A stretch of 64,000 nt of DNA from Streptomyces griseorubiginosus (GTDB lineage: Bacteria; Actinomycetota; Actinomycetes; Streptomycetales; Streptomycetaceae), in NCBI RefSeq assembly GCF_001514195.1, contig NZ_KQ948737.1, positions 762,012 through 826,011 on the forward strand. The letters run 5' to 3'. The translations under genes and the position numbers were made by a program. Below the pieces are notes generated by a model, which had not been told where the DNA came from, searched no databases, and saw only the letters and a list, made by a program, of their open reading frames with translations. Positions 14,885 through 23,096 of the stretch are shown here, piece after piece; within the stretch, counting starts at the first letter, position 1; each line of letters opens with the position of its first letter.

Positions 14885-16956
14885 CCACGGCGAGGGGTGC
14901 GGCGGTGAGCGACGGTGTCCCCGCCCGCGGGCTGCGGTACCTGCGGGCGCGGTGGCGGGTTCTGGTGCGGCTCGGCGGATGGTCGGTGCTGGAGACCGCG
15001 CAGACCTTCCTCACCGGGTACGCGCCCGCCCGCGCGCTCGACGAGGGGTTCCTGGCCGGACGGACCGCCGTGGGGCTCGGGTGGCTCGGGGTGGCCGGGC
15101 TCGGCGTGCTGGTCGGGGCGTTCGGGACGGTGCGGGTGTACGCCGCCGTCGCCGCGTTGGTCGAGCCGCTGCGGGACGCGCTGGTCGGGCGGGTCGTCGG
15201 GCGCGGGGTGCGGGAGGCGGACCCGGGAGCGCTGTCCGGGCTCACCCAGCAGGTGGAGATCGCCCGGGACACCTTCGCGGGGCTGGTGATGGTGTCGCGC
15301 TCGTTCGTGTTCACCGCGGTCGGGGCGGTCGTCGGACTGGCCTCGCTGGACCCGCTGCTCCTGCTGGTGGTCGGCCCGCCGCTGGCCGCCGGACTGGGCC
15401 TGTTCGCGGCCACCCTGCGGCCGCTGGCCCGCCGCCAGGAGGACTTCCTGGTCGCCGACGAGGCACTGGCCGACGGTCTCGGGAGGGTCTGTCCGGGCCT
15501 GCGGGACATCACGGCGTCGGGCGCCGAGGAGCGGGTCGCCGAGGACACCGGGCGGCTCGTCGAGGCGGAACAGCGGGCCGCGTACTCCCTCGCCCGCTGG
15601 TCCGTCCTGCGCGTGGCCTCCCTCACCCTCGGCGGCCAGCTCCCGATCGTGCTCCTGCTGGTCTGCGCCCCCTGGCTCCTGTCCCGGGGCGTCACCACGG
15701 GCGCCCTGGTCGGCGCGCTCGCCTACGTCACCCAGTCCCTCCTCCCCGCCCTGCACAACCTGGTCCACGGCCTGGGCACGAGCGGGTCGAGGCTCGTGGT
15801 GGTACTGCGCCGCCTGATCCGCGAGCCGACACCGGAGGACGGACCGGACCCGGACCCCCACCACCCGGAGCACCCCGCCCCGGTCCGGAACGCGGCCGAC
15901 CACGACCCCCCGCACATCGACGACGCCGGACCGCTACAGAACCCGCCCGCCACCGCGACGGCGAACCCGTACGCCGCCGAGCCGGGCCGCCACCCCGAGC
16001 ACGCCTCGAGCACCCGGTCCGCCGGCTCCACCTCTCCGCCCATGTCCCCGGTGAACCCGCCCCGCGTCGAAACGGAGACCGGTGTGCTGGGTCCCGACGA
16101 GCGGTGGGCGGGTGAGGGAGGCCGGCGCCCGCACCCCGCGGCTCGGGCGGCCGAGCGCGACTCCTGGACCGCACCCGCCGCGGCGGCCCCGGCACGCGCC
16201 TCCGCCTCCCCGCCGTCGTCCACCGGAACACCCGCCCTGGAGCTCACCTCCCTCACCTTCGCCTACGGCCCCACCGCCACCCCCGTCGTCGACGGGCTCG
16301 ACCTCACCCTCGCGCCAGGGGCCCACCTGGCCGTCGTAGGGCCCAGCGGGATCGGGAAGTCCACGCTCACCGCTCTCGTCGCCGGGCTGCTGCGGCCCAC
16401 GGGTGGGCGGATCCGGCTGCTCGGGCATTGCGTGCCCTCCGCCAGTGCCGCCGCCCGGCGGGTGCTGATCCCGCAGGAGGCGTACGTCCACACCGGCACC
16501 CTCGCCGAGAACCTCACCCACCTCCGAGAGGGGCCGGTGCCCGAGCCCGAGCTCCTCGCGGCCGCCGAGGCGGTCGGGCTGGCCCCGCTGATGCAAACGC
16601 TCGGCGGGCCGGGGGCGAGCGTGGACCCGGCCGCCCTTTCCGCGGGTGAGCGGCAGCTCGTCGCGCTGGCCAGGGCCTATCTGTCACCCGCCCCCCTGGT
16701 CCTGCTCGACGAGGCGACCTGCCACCTCGACCCGGGGACCGAGGAGCGCGCCGAGCGGGCCTTCGCCGAGCGGCCGGGGACGACGCTGGTCGTCGTCGCC
16801 CACCGCATCAGCTCGGCCCGCCGCGCCGGGCACGTGCTGCTGATGGACGGCCCGCGTACGGCGTACGGCACGCACGACGAGCTGGTGCGCGAGTCTCCGG
16901 CGTACCGCGAACTCGTGGGCGGCCGGCCGTACCGCATCAGCACGGCTCACCCGTGA
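14881..16956 (+). CDS. ramB: ABC transporter permease/ATPase RamB
   Basis: A 691-residue half transporter coupled to ramA by an ATGA overlap. Membrane helices occupy about residues 25-305. The C-terminal ATPase domain (about 450-685) has Walker A GPSGIGKST, signature LSAGERQLVALA and Walker B LVLLDEAT. Between them is a 130-residue proline/histidine/aspartate-rich linker (about residues 318-447), far longer than in typical ABC exporters and without any domain. Together with RamA it exports the lanthipeptide morphogen. It converges on ramR with only five bases between the stops and no terminator. Confidence 0.92.
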   Translation: MTTARGAAVSDGVPARGLRYLRARWRVLVRLGGWSVLETAQTFLTGYAPARALDEGFLAGRTAVGLGWLGVAGLGVLVGAFGTVRVYAAVAALVEPLRDALVGRVVGRGVREADPGALSGLTQQVEIARDTFAGLVMVSRSFVFTAVGAVVGLASLDPLLLLVVGPPLAAGLGLFAATLRPLARRQEDFLVADEALADGLGRVCPGLRDITASGAEERVAEDTGRLVEAEQRAAYSLARWSVLRVASLTLGGQLPIVLLLVCAPWLLSRGVTTGALVGALAYVTQSLLPALHNLVHGLGTSGSRLVVVLRRLIREPTPEDGPDPDPHHPEHPAPVRNAADHDPPHIDDAGPLQNPPATATANPYAAEPGRHPEHASSTRSAGSTSPPMSPVNPPRVETETGVLGPDERWAGEGGRRPHPAARAAERDSWTAPAAAAPARASASPPSSTGTPALELTSLTFAYGPTATPVVDGLDLTLAPGAHLAVVGPSGIGKSTLTALVAGLLRPTGGRIRLLGHCVPSASAAARRVLIPQEAYVHTGTLAENLTHLREGPVPEPELLAAAEAVGLAPLMQTLGGPGASVDPAALSAGERQLVALARAYLSPAPLVLLDEATCHLDPGTEERAERAFAERPGTTLVVVAHRISSARRAGHVLLMDGPRTAYGTHDELVRESPAYRELVGGRPYRISTAHP

Positions 16957-16961
16957 GCGGG

Positions 16962-17573
16962 TCAGAGCCAGCCCTGGCCCTGCGAGATCCGGATCGCGTC
17001 GATGCGGTTGCGGGCCCCGGTCTTGCGGGTGATCGCGGCCATGTAGTTGCGCACGGTCCCGTGGGACAGGTGCAGGCTTCCCGCGATCTCCGCGATGGAG
17101 GCCCCCTCGGCCGCGAGGGACAACACGCTCAGCTCCCGCCGGGTCAGCGGCATCTCCGCGGCCTGGAGGAACCCGAAGCCGAGCGAGTCATCGACGAAAC
17201 GTTTCCCCTCGGCGACCCGGCGGATCCCCCGCACCAATCGCTCCGGCGCGGCCCCCTCCTTGTCCACGTATCCGAGTGCCCCCGCCTCGACGGCCCGCTT
17301 GAGCAGACCGGGACGGTTGGCGCTGGCCATCACCAGTAAGCGCGGCGGACTCCTGTCCGGCTCGCGCATGGATAACTCCCCCAGGGGCGGGATGCCGTAC
17401 GCGTCCGAGCATTCGAGGTCGGCCGCGCAGACGTCCGGACGCACGGATCGCAGGCGGCCCGGCGCGGTGTGCCACGGGGTGTCGAACACCCCGAGGTCGG
17501 GTTCCCGGCGGAGCCACTCCGCCAGTACCGATCTCTCCAGACACGCGTCGTGCACCAGAAGCACCCGGATCAC
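16962..17573 (-). CDS. ramR: LuxR-type response regulator RamR, contains a TTA codon
   Basis: A 203-residue regulator with an N-terminal receiver-like domain (IRVLLVHDACLERSV; acidic site around Asp52, in ADLECSD; switch Lys in YVDKEG) and a C-terminal LuxR-type helix-turn-helix (about 138-200, LTRRELSVLSLAAEG, IAEIAGSLHLSHGTVRNYM). Related RamR proteins activate the ramCSAB operon. GTG at 17573 is chosen because AAGGGG lies 7 bases upstream and the domain starts at once. Codon 79 (bases 17337-17339) is TTA, the rare leucine codon read by bldA tRNA, so translation is probably developmentally controlled. It converges with ramB. Confidence 0.92.
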   Translation of the reverse strand: MIRVLLVHDACLERSVLAEWLRREPDLGVFDTPWHTAPGRLRSVRPDVCAADLECSDAYGIPPLGELSMREPDRSPPRLLVMASANRPGLLKRAVEAGALGYVDKEGAAPERLVRGIRRVAEGKRFVDDSLGFGFLQAAEMPLTRRELSVLSLAAEGASIAEIAGSLHLSHGTVRNYMAAITRKTGARNRIDAIRISQGQGWL

Positions 17574-17917
17574 TGCTCGTCCCCTTTGACTCGCCCGCTC
17601 GGTTCCGTGGTCATGAACGCGTGCCCCATTGTTCGTGTCCTGGACCGCTGTCGGGCGCGAGGAATCGGCCATCAGGATGCGCGGGGGCGCACACGGGGCG
17701 CCCGTGTGCCGTCGCGCGCTTCGACTGAGGGGGCATGGCCAAAGGGGAAGCGGGTACGCGGGCCTCCTCGCCGTCGCAGGGGCACCCGTGTGCCCGCACG
17801 CGTGCGGTTCGCCGTGCGGGACGTGCCGGGAGGGGGGAGATTTGATCCTTGGGAGCCCGGCTCGCGACAGCGGCCCGCGCCCCCTCGGGACGCGCCCCGT
17901 GCGAGGAGGTGGTCGGC
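17574..17917. promoter_or_regulatory. 344-bp divergent region with three palindromes
   Basis: No gene was found between ramR and the second SpoIIE gene. The region holds three inverted repeats: 9-bp arms GCACACGGG / CCCGTGTGC around GCG at 17689-17709, GGGCAC-CCGT-GTGCCC at 17780-17795, and the 14-bp palindrome CCGCACGCGTGCGG at 17794-17807. The first two share CCCGTGTGCC. They may be operators for either divergent promoter; the cognate regulator is unknown. Confidence 0.45.
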
Positions 17918-20056
17918 GTGTCCGACGGACATACGTCGGCCCCGGCGCCGGCGAGCGCCCGGACCCGCGTGGGACGCCCCCTGCTCTCCCTGGCGCTCGC
18001 GTCGATGATGGACGAGGTCCACGCCCACTCCGGCGCTGTCTATCTGCTGGCCGCCGACCAACCGGTGCTGGAGATGGCGGTGATGGCGGGCCTGCCCCGG
18101 GCGTTCGCGGCCCCCTGGGAGCGGGTGGGGCTGAGCGCGCCGATCCCGGTGGCCGAGGCGGCGCGGGAGCGGCGGCTGGTGTGGGTCGGCGGCGAAGAGG
18201 AGATGGCCCGCCGCTTCCCCCGGATCGCGGTGGTGCTGCCGTATCCCTTCGCGCTGGCCGCGGTGCCGGTGGCGACCCCGTCCAAGGTGTACGGCGCGGT
18301 CTTCGTGACCTGGCCCGGTGCGCACCCGCCGGACCTGTCCGACCGGGAGCGGGACCATCTGCTCGCGGCCTGCGGGCGGCTCGCGGTGCGGCTGGAGCGG
18401 GCGGTGGAGGACAGCGTGCCGCCGCACGCCGAACCGGATCTGCTGGGGGTGCCGCCGGTCGGCGGCCCGGCCGGGACGCTGGGCACGGTGGAGGCCGCAC
18501 GGATGGTGGCCCGGTTGCCGTACGGGCTGTGCTCGCTCGATCTGCACGGGCGGGTGTCCTTCGCCACCGCGGCGGCGGCCGAGCTGATCGGTGTGCCGGT
18601 CTCCCAGCTGCTGGGCTCGCAGCTGTGGGCGGCGGTGCCCTGGCTCAACGACCCGGTCTACGAGGACCGTTACCGGGCCGCGCTGCTCAGTCAGCACAGC
18701 ACGTCGTTCGTGGCGCTGCGGCCGCCAGGGGACTGGCTCTCGTTCCGGCTGTACCCGAGCACGACCGGACTGAGCGTGCGGATCACCCGGGCCAGGGCGG
18801 TGGCGGAGATGAACCGGTCCGGCCCGCGGCCCGGCGACTCACCGGCCCGGCTGGTGACGATCTCGCAGGTGCTGAGCCTGGCCGGGGCGCTGACCGAGGC
18901 GGTGGGCGTGCAGGACGTGGTGCAGCTGGTGGCGGACGAGATCGCTCCGGCGGTGGGCAGCCAGGCGCTGGTCCTGCTCGGCTCCCGGGCCGGGCGGCTG
19001 CATGTGCTGGGGCACCGCGGATACTCCGACGCGCGGATCGTGGAGCGGTTCGACGGGATGCCGCTGACCGAACCGACACCGGGCACCCAGGCCCTGACCA
19101 CCGGTGTGCCCGCGTTCTTCGACTCCCGTGAGCAGCTGGAGCGCCTGTACCCGGGGCGGCAGGCCACCCCCGACGGGTTCGCCGCCTGGGCGTATCTGCC
19201 GCTGATCGCCTCCGGACGGCCCGTGGGCACCTGTGTGCTGGCCTACGCGGAACGGCACCCCTTCCCCGCGGACGAGCGGGCGGTGCTGACCAGTCTGGGC
19301 GGGCTGATCGCCCAGGCCCTGGAGCGGGCCGTGCTGTACGACGCCAAGCACCAGCTGGCGCACGGCCTCCAGGCGGCCCTGCTGCCGCACACCCTGCCCG
19401 TGCTGCCCGGCATCGAGGCGGCGGCCCGCTATCTGCCGGCGACCCAGGGCATGGACATCGGCGGGGACTTCTACGACCTCGTGCCGGTGCACGGCAAGGC
19501 GGCCGCGGTGATCGGGGACGTGCAGGGGCACAACGTGACGGCGGCCGGGCTGATGGGGCAGATCCGGACCGCGGTACGGGCGTACACGACCGTCGGCCAG
19601 ACGCCGGAGGAGGTCATGCGCTCCACCAACCGGCTGCTCATCGACCTCGGTGCGGACCTGTTCGCCAGCTGTCTGTACCTGGGGCTGGATCCGCAACGGG
19701 GGCGGGCGGTCATGGCGCGGGCGGGGCATCCGCCGCCGCTGCTCCGGCGGCCGGACGGCCGGGTGCGGGTGCTGGACCTGGCCGGTGGGCCCCTGCTGGG
19801 GGTCGACGGCGCGGCCGCCTATCCGACGACCGATGTGGAGCTGACCCCGGGCTGTGTCCTCGCCCTCTACACCGACGGTCTGATCGAGGCGCCCGGCGTC
19901 GACATCGAGGACGCGCTCGCGGAGCTGGGCGGGCAGCTTGCCGAGACGGGTGACCGTCCGCTCGACGAACTCGCCGACGAACTGGTCCACCGTGGCGCGG
20001 CGGCACGGGAGCGGAGCGACGACGTGGCGCTGCTGTTGCTGCGGGCGGACGACTGA
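17918..20056 (+). CDS. SpoIIE/PP2C phosphatase with GAF and PAS domains
   Basis: A 712-residue protein: GAF (about 20-175), PAS (about 210-310), second GAF (about 330-490) and PP2C/SpoIIE (about 500-710, with GGDFYDLV, VIGDVQGHN, YTDGLIEAP and SDDVALLLLR). Unlike the phosphatase on the other side of the ram cluster it lacks the C-terminal HATPase domain. It should dephosphorylate a STAS-type anti-anti-sigma factor in response to signals sensed by the GAF/PAS modules. The GTG at 17918 is chosen because GAGGAGG lies 8 bases upstream; the frame is open a little further up. It diverges from ramR and ends before a 33-bp repeat and a long hairpin. Confidence 0.9.
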   Translation: MSDGHTSAPAPASARTRVGRPLLSLALASMMDEVHAHSGAVYLLAADQPVLEMAVMAGLPRAFAAPWERVGLSAPIPVAEAARERRLVWVGGEEEMARRFPRIAVVLPYPFALAAVPVATPSKVYGAVFVTWPGAHPPDLSDRERDHLLAACGRLAVRLERAVEDSVPPHAEPDLLGVPPVGGPAGTLGTVEAARMVARLPYGLCSLDLHGRVSFATAAAAELIGVPVSQLLGSQLWAAVPWLNDPVYEDRYRAALLSQHSTSFVALRPPGDWLSFRLYPSTTGLSVRITRARAVAEMNRSGPRPGDSPARLVTISQVLSLAGALTEAVGVQDVVQLVADEIAPAVGSQALVLLGSRAGRLHVLGHRGYSDARIVERFDGMPLTEPTPGTQALTTGVPAFFDSREQLERLYPGRQATPDGFAAWAYLPLIASGRPVGTCVLAYAERHPFPADERAVLTSLGGLIAQALERAVLYDAKHQLAHGLQAALLPHTLPVLPGIEAAARYLPATQGMDIGGDFYDLVPVHGKAAAVIGDVQGHNVTAAGLMGQIRTAVRAYTTVGQTPEEVMRSTNRLLIDLGADLFASCLYLGLDPQRGRAVMARAGHPPPLLRRPDGRVRVLDLAGGPLLGVDGAAAYPTTDVELTPGCVLALYTDGLIEAPGVDIEDALAELGGQLAETGDRPLDELADELVHRGAAARERSDDVALLLLRADD

Positions 20057-20072
20057 CGGGCCCGCGCCCGAC

Positions 20073-20200
20073 GGGGCGGCTGACGGATCCGGACGCTCAA
20101 CGTATGGGACGGCTTACGGCCCCGGACCACCACCGCACGGGACGGCTGACGGACCAGGACCCTCACCCCACGGGACGGCTGACGGGCCCTCACCCCACGG
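20073..20200. repeat. Degenerate 33-bp tandem repeat
   Basis: The core GGGACGGCTGACGG recurs at 20073 (one base different), 20106 (one base different), 20139 and 20172, exactly 33 bases apart. It fills most of the 349-bp gap between the SpoIIE gene and the S1 protease gene, in which no gene was found. Confidence 0.8.
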
Positions 20201-20228
20201 GGGGGGGCGGTCCCGTCCGCGGAATCAC

Positions 20229-20268
20229 GCGACGGTCCGGCCCTCCCGCCGGAGGGCCGGACCGTCGC
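20229..20268. terminator. Perfect 18-bp stem bidirectional terminator
   Basis: Arms GCGACGGTCCGGCCCTCC and its exact complement flank a 4-base loop (CGCC). The hairpin lies between the convergent SpoIIE and S1 protease genes. Confidence 0.8.
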
Positions 20269-20405
20269 ACCTCCCGGGCCGGGAACCGCGCTGTGGCCGG
20301 GAGGTGTTCGTACTGGCCGGCGTCGGCAGCGGACAGGTGGGTGTGGGGGGACCGCTGCCGACGCGGCCGGTTCGGGGTGAGGTGCGGTGGGACGGTGGGG
20401 CGGGA

Positions 20406-21815
20406 TCAGTTGTGGGACTGGCCCGCATCGCCGGTGCCGTTACCGGCGTCCTGACCGTTACCGGCGTCCTGGCCATTGCCGGCGTCCTGACCGTTGCCCG
20501 TGTCCTGGCCGCCGATCACGTCACCGCCGGCCTGCTCGCCGCCGACTTCCTGGCCCGCGCCGGCCTCGTCACCCGGGCTCGCGCTCGCGTCGCCGCCGGC
20601 ACCGGCCTCCTGGCCCGCACCCGCCTCGTCGCCGGCACCGGCCCCGGCGTCCCCGCCGCCGGCCTGGTCGCCGCCCGCGCCGCCGGCCGCGTCACCGGCG
20701 CCGAGCGTGGCGCCGACCGCCTGGAGAGCGGTGGTCACCGGCTGGAAGAAGGTCTCGCCGCCGACCGTGCAGTCGCCGCTGCCGCCGGAGGTCAGACCGA
20801 TGGCGGAGCCGTCCTGGGTGAACAGCGAGCCGCCGCTGTCGCCGGGCTCGGCGCAGACGTTCGTCTGTATGAGGCCGGTGACGGTGCCCTCGGGGTAGTT
20901 CACGGTGGCGTCGAGTGCGAGGACCTGGCCGTCGGCGAGTCCGGTGGTGGAGCCCATCCGGAAGACCTGGGAGCCGACCTCGGCGTCCGCGGCCTGCTGG
21001 ATCGCGACGGTCTGGCCGCCGCCGACGTTGACCTCGCTGGGCGCCTGCGTCGCCGGGTCGTCGTACTTGACGAGCGCGAAGTCGCCGTTGCCGGGGAAGG
21101 TGGCCTGGTCGACGGTGGCGATCGGCTGGCCGGTCTCGGAGTCCGACCACTGCTCGGCCGCGACCCCGCAGTGACCGGCCGTCAGGAAGGCGGGGCTGCC
21201 GTCGCCCGCGGTGACGTTGAAGCCGAGCGAGCAGCGGGCACCGCCGCCGAAGATCGCGTCACCGCCGGAGACGAAGGTCTTGAAGGTGCCGGCCGACTTC
21301 TTGATGGTGGCCATGTCGGAGCCGAGGCTCTTCACGGTCGACTCGAGGGTGTTCCACTTGGCACCGGTGACCGTGCTGTCGGCGGTGACCAGGATCTTGT
21401 TCGTCCTGGGGTCGACGGCCCAGGACGTGCCCGGGATGGTCGCCCTGTCCTTCAGGGTCTTCGCGCCGGCCGCCAGCTCGGTGAGGCTGTTGTCGACCAC
21501 GCGGACCTTGGCGCCGGCCTGCTTCGCCTGGACGACGACACTGGTGTTGCCGGCGGTGACGTTCACGACGAGCTGCCGGCTGTCGGCGTCGTAGTAGGAC
21601 CCGGCGAAGGCGTCGCCCAGCAGCTTCTGGAGTTGCGAGGCGAGGTCCGAGGCGTCCGTCGCCTTCAGCGGCTTCGGCGCGACGGCCGCCGCGTCGTTGG
21701 ACGAGCCGTCCTGGGACGCGTTGGCGTTGGGCAGCAGAATCGCGGCCGCTCCGAGCGCCACGACGGTGCCTGCCGCGAACGCGGCCTTGCGCTTCGGAAT
21801 TCGCTTGTGACTCAA
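20406..21815 (-). CDS. Secreted S1 (trypsin-like) serine protease with repeat tail
   Basis: A 469-residue preproprotease. A signal peptide (KRIPKRK then AAFAAGTVVALGAAAILL) is followed by an alpha-lytic/streptogrisin-like prodomain to about residue 190 and a catalytic domain. The triad is visible: His in LTAGHC, Asp in GNGDFALVKYDD, Ser in EPGDSGG. After the catalytic domain comes a 90-residue Gly/Ala/Glu/Asp-rich tail ending in four GQDxGN-type hexapeptides, which is not part of typical streptogrisins. The start is TTG with CAGGAGG 9 bases upstream. The enzyme is likely autoprocessed and exported. The SSI-type inhibitor further along is the kind of partner such proteases have. Confidence 0.88.
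   Translation of the reverse strand: MSHKRIPKRKAAFAAGTVVALGAAAILLPNANASQDGSSNDAAAVAPKPLKATDASDLASQLQKLLGDAFAGSYYDADSRQLVVNVTAGNTSVVVQAKQAGAKVRVVDNSLTELAAGAKTLKDRATIPGTSWAVDPRTNKILVTADSTVTGAKWNTLESTVKSLGSDMATIKKSAGTFKTFVSGGDAIFGGGARCSLGFNVTAGDGSPAFLTAGHCGVAAEQWSDSETGQPIATVDQATFPGNGDFALVKYDDPATQAPSEVNVGGGQTVAIQQAADAEVGSQVFRMGSTTGLADGQVLALDATVNYPEGTVTGLIQTNVCAEPGDSGGSLFTQDGSAIGLTSGGSGDCTVGGETFFQPVTTALQAVGATLGAGDAAGGAGGDQAGGGDAGAGAGDEAGAGQEAGAGGDASASPGDEAGAGQEVGGEQAGGDVIGGQDTGNGQDAGNGQDAGNGQDAGNGTGDAGQSHN
20437..20508. repeat. Four 18-bp repeats in the S1 protease 3' end
   Basis: Four 18-base units (three with GGCGTCCTG) encode the consecutive GQDAGN/GQDTGN hexapeptides at the protease C-terminus. 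Confidence 0.85.
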
Positions 21816-22016
21816 ACTTCTCGACCTCCTGGGGGACCGGAGTCTGTACCGCCGTACGGCAGTTGTTCTGTTCGGGACGCCTGGATGGCCATGGGTACGG
21901 GCGGTGCGCGCGGTGCGTTCAATGCCGTTTCTTTACGCCTGGATTGCCATGCCGATTCGGCCACGGGCGATACCGCGCGGGTTGTGTGCCGGCTGTGGGC
22001 GGGAAGAATCCCCCAT

Positions 22017-22430
22017 ATGACGATGACGCCCGCCGAAGCCGACAAGGTCCTCGCCGACAATTTCGCCCCGTGGGTCCTCGATCTCGGCCTGACGGTCGAG
22101 TCGCTCGGCGACGACCGCGCGGTTCTGCGACTTCCCTGGTCACAGAGACTGGCCCGGGAGGGCGGTGGGCTCAGTGGCCAGGCGCTGATGGCCGCCGCCG
22201 ACACCGCGACCGTGATCGCGGTGTCGGCGGCCCGCGGCGCCTTCGTGCCGATGACGACGGTGCAGCAGTCCACGAGCTTCCAACGGGCGGTGACGGGTTC
22301 GGATGTCCTGATCACGGCGGTCCTCACCAAGCTGGGCCGCCGCATGGCGTTCGCCGACATCACGCTGACGGATTCCGCGTCCGGTGACCTCGCGGCAAGG
22401 GCGAGCACGGTCTACGCACTGATGGGCTGA
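22017..22430 (+). CDS. PaaI-family hotdog thioesterase
   Basis: A 137-residue hotdog-fold protein. EGGGLSGQALMAAADTATVIAV matches the PaaI/YbgC-type helix region, with the Asp of AADTA in the usual catalytic position (Gly-x-Ala-x-x-x-x-x-Asp pattern), and TTVQQSTSFQRAV forms the following strand. Members hydrolyse acyl-CoA thioesters; the substrate is unknown. ATG at 22017 has only a weak ribosome site (GGGAAG 10 bases upstream); a second ATG lies two codons later. It diverges from the S1 protease and is separated by 450 bp from the peptide-export operon, so it is probably not part of it. Confidence 0.8.
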   Translation: MTMTPAEADKVLADNFAPWVLDLGLTVESLGDDRAVLRLPWSQRLAREGGGLSGQALMAAADTATVIAVSAARGAFVPMTTVQQSTSFQRAVTGSDVLITAVLTKLGRRMAFADITLTDSASGDLAARASTVYALMG

Positions 22431-22880
22431 CACGCTCAGCGAGCGGGCGACTGCGGTCCGTTGTGCGGAGCGCCTCGAATCCTCCCTTCAGCGAATCTGC
22501 ACATCGAATGCGCAACCGGACCACCGCGGGCGGAAGTTCTGCACAATCGCGCGCCGCCGCTCATGACATTGGCGAGGAGTGTCGCATTCGCCTCGTGGCC
22601 GACAAGGGCCCGTACACAGGACCGCAACATCACATGTGAAGAAGTGGGCACCAAGGCGTGCGCAATTCTGCACGGATGAAGGCTTCTGTGACTCAAGTTC
22701 CCTGGTGAGACGGGTGGTTGATTGGAAGGGCACAGCGGCGGCGTGCTTTGATCCATCGCACCGCAAGGCAGTCGGGGCTCCCGGAAACGGGATTCGGCGC
22801 CATGCGAATGCGGCCGTCATCTGTCCCCCAGAGGGGGCCGCTCCCCCCTTGTGAATACCCATACGAAGGGAAGTTCCATC
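22431..22880. promoter_or_regulatory. 450-bp leader region of the peptide-export operon
   Basis: No gene was found. The region is clearly richer in A+T than its surroundings, as expected for a regulatory region or long 5' leader. The octamer-like element TCTGCAC with two variable bases in front recurs at 22494-22502, 22535-22544 and 22664-22673. GAAGGGA shortly before 22881 serves as the ribosome site of the peptide gene. Confidence 0.4.
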
Positions 22881-23096
22881 ATGAACTCCACCCCCCAGGT
22901 TGAGACCGTCGAGATCTCCGACGCGGACCTCGACAACGTCTCCGGCGGCCTGCAGCTGAACGCCCTCGGCACCGTCACCGGCCTGGTGGACGGCGTCGCC
23001 CCGGTTTCCGGCCTGGTCAACACGGCCGTCAGCACCGTCGAGGGTGTGACCGGCCTGAACACCGCCCCGGTCACCGGCCTGGTCGCCGGCCTCTGA
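22881..23096 (+). CDS. Gly-Gly leader peptide precursor exported by the NHLM system
   Basis: A 71-residue peptide. The leader (residues 1-23) is acidic and ends with ISDADLDNVSGG, a classical double-glycine cleavage motif recognised by C39 peptidases. The 48-residue core has no Cys, Lys, Arg, His or aromatic residue, carries a net charge of about -2, and repeats V-[TS]-G-L four times. With no cysteine it cannot form lanthionine, and no modifying enzyme is encoded nearby. Similar leader peptides are often labelled type A2 lantipeptides automatically; that label is not supported here. An antimicrobial, signalling or surface-active role is possible. The GAAGGGA ribosome site favours the ATG at 22881 over the in-frame ATG at 22851. 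Confidence 0.85.
   Translation: MNSTPQVETVEISDADLDNVSGGLQLNALGTVTGLVDGVAPVSGLVNTAVSTVEGVTGLNTAPVTGLVAGL

Noticed and set aside
20437..20508. Possible transcription terminator array
   Set aside because: The 18-bp units are in frame within the protease gene and encode regular hexapeptides; they are coding repeats.
22461..22679. 72-codon + strand frame upstream of the precursor peptide
   Set aside because: Third-position bias is absent and the DNA is AT-rich intergenic sequence; no ribosome site or motif is visible.
22881..23096. Classical lanthipeptide precursor call
   Set aside because: The core has no cysteine and no LanM/LanKC gene is in the operon, so lanthionine formation is not supported.
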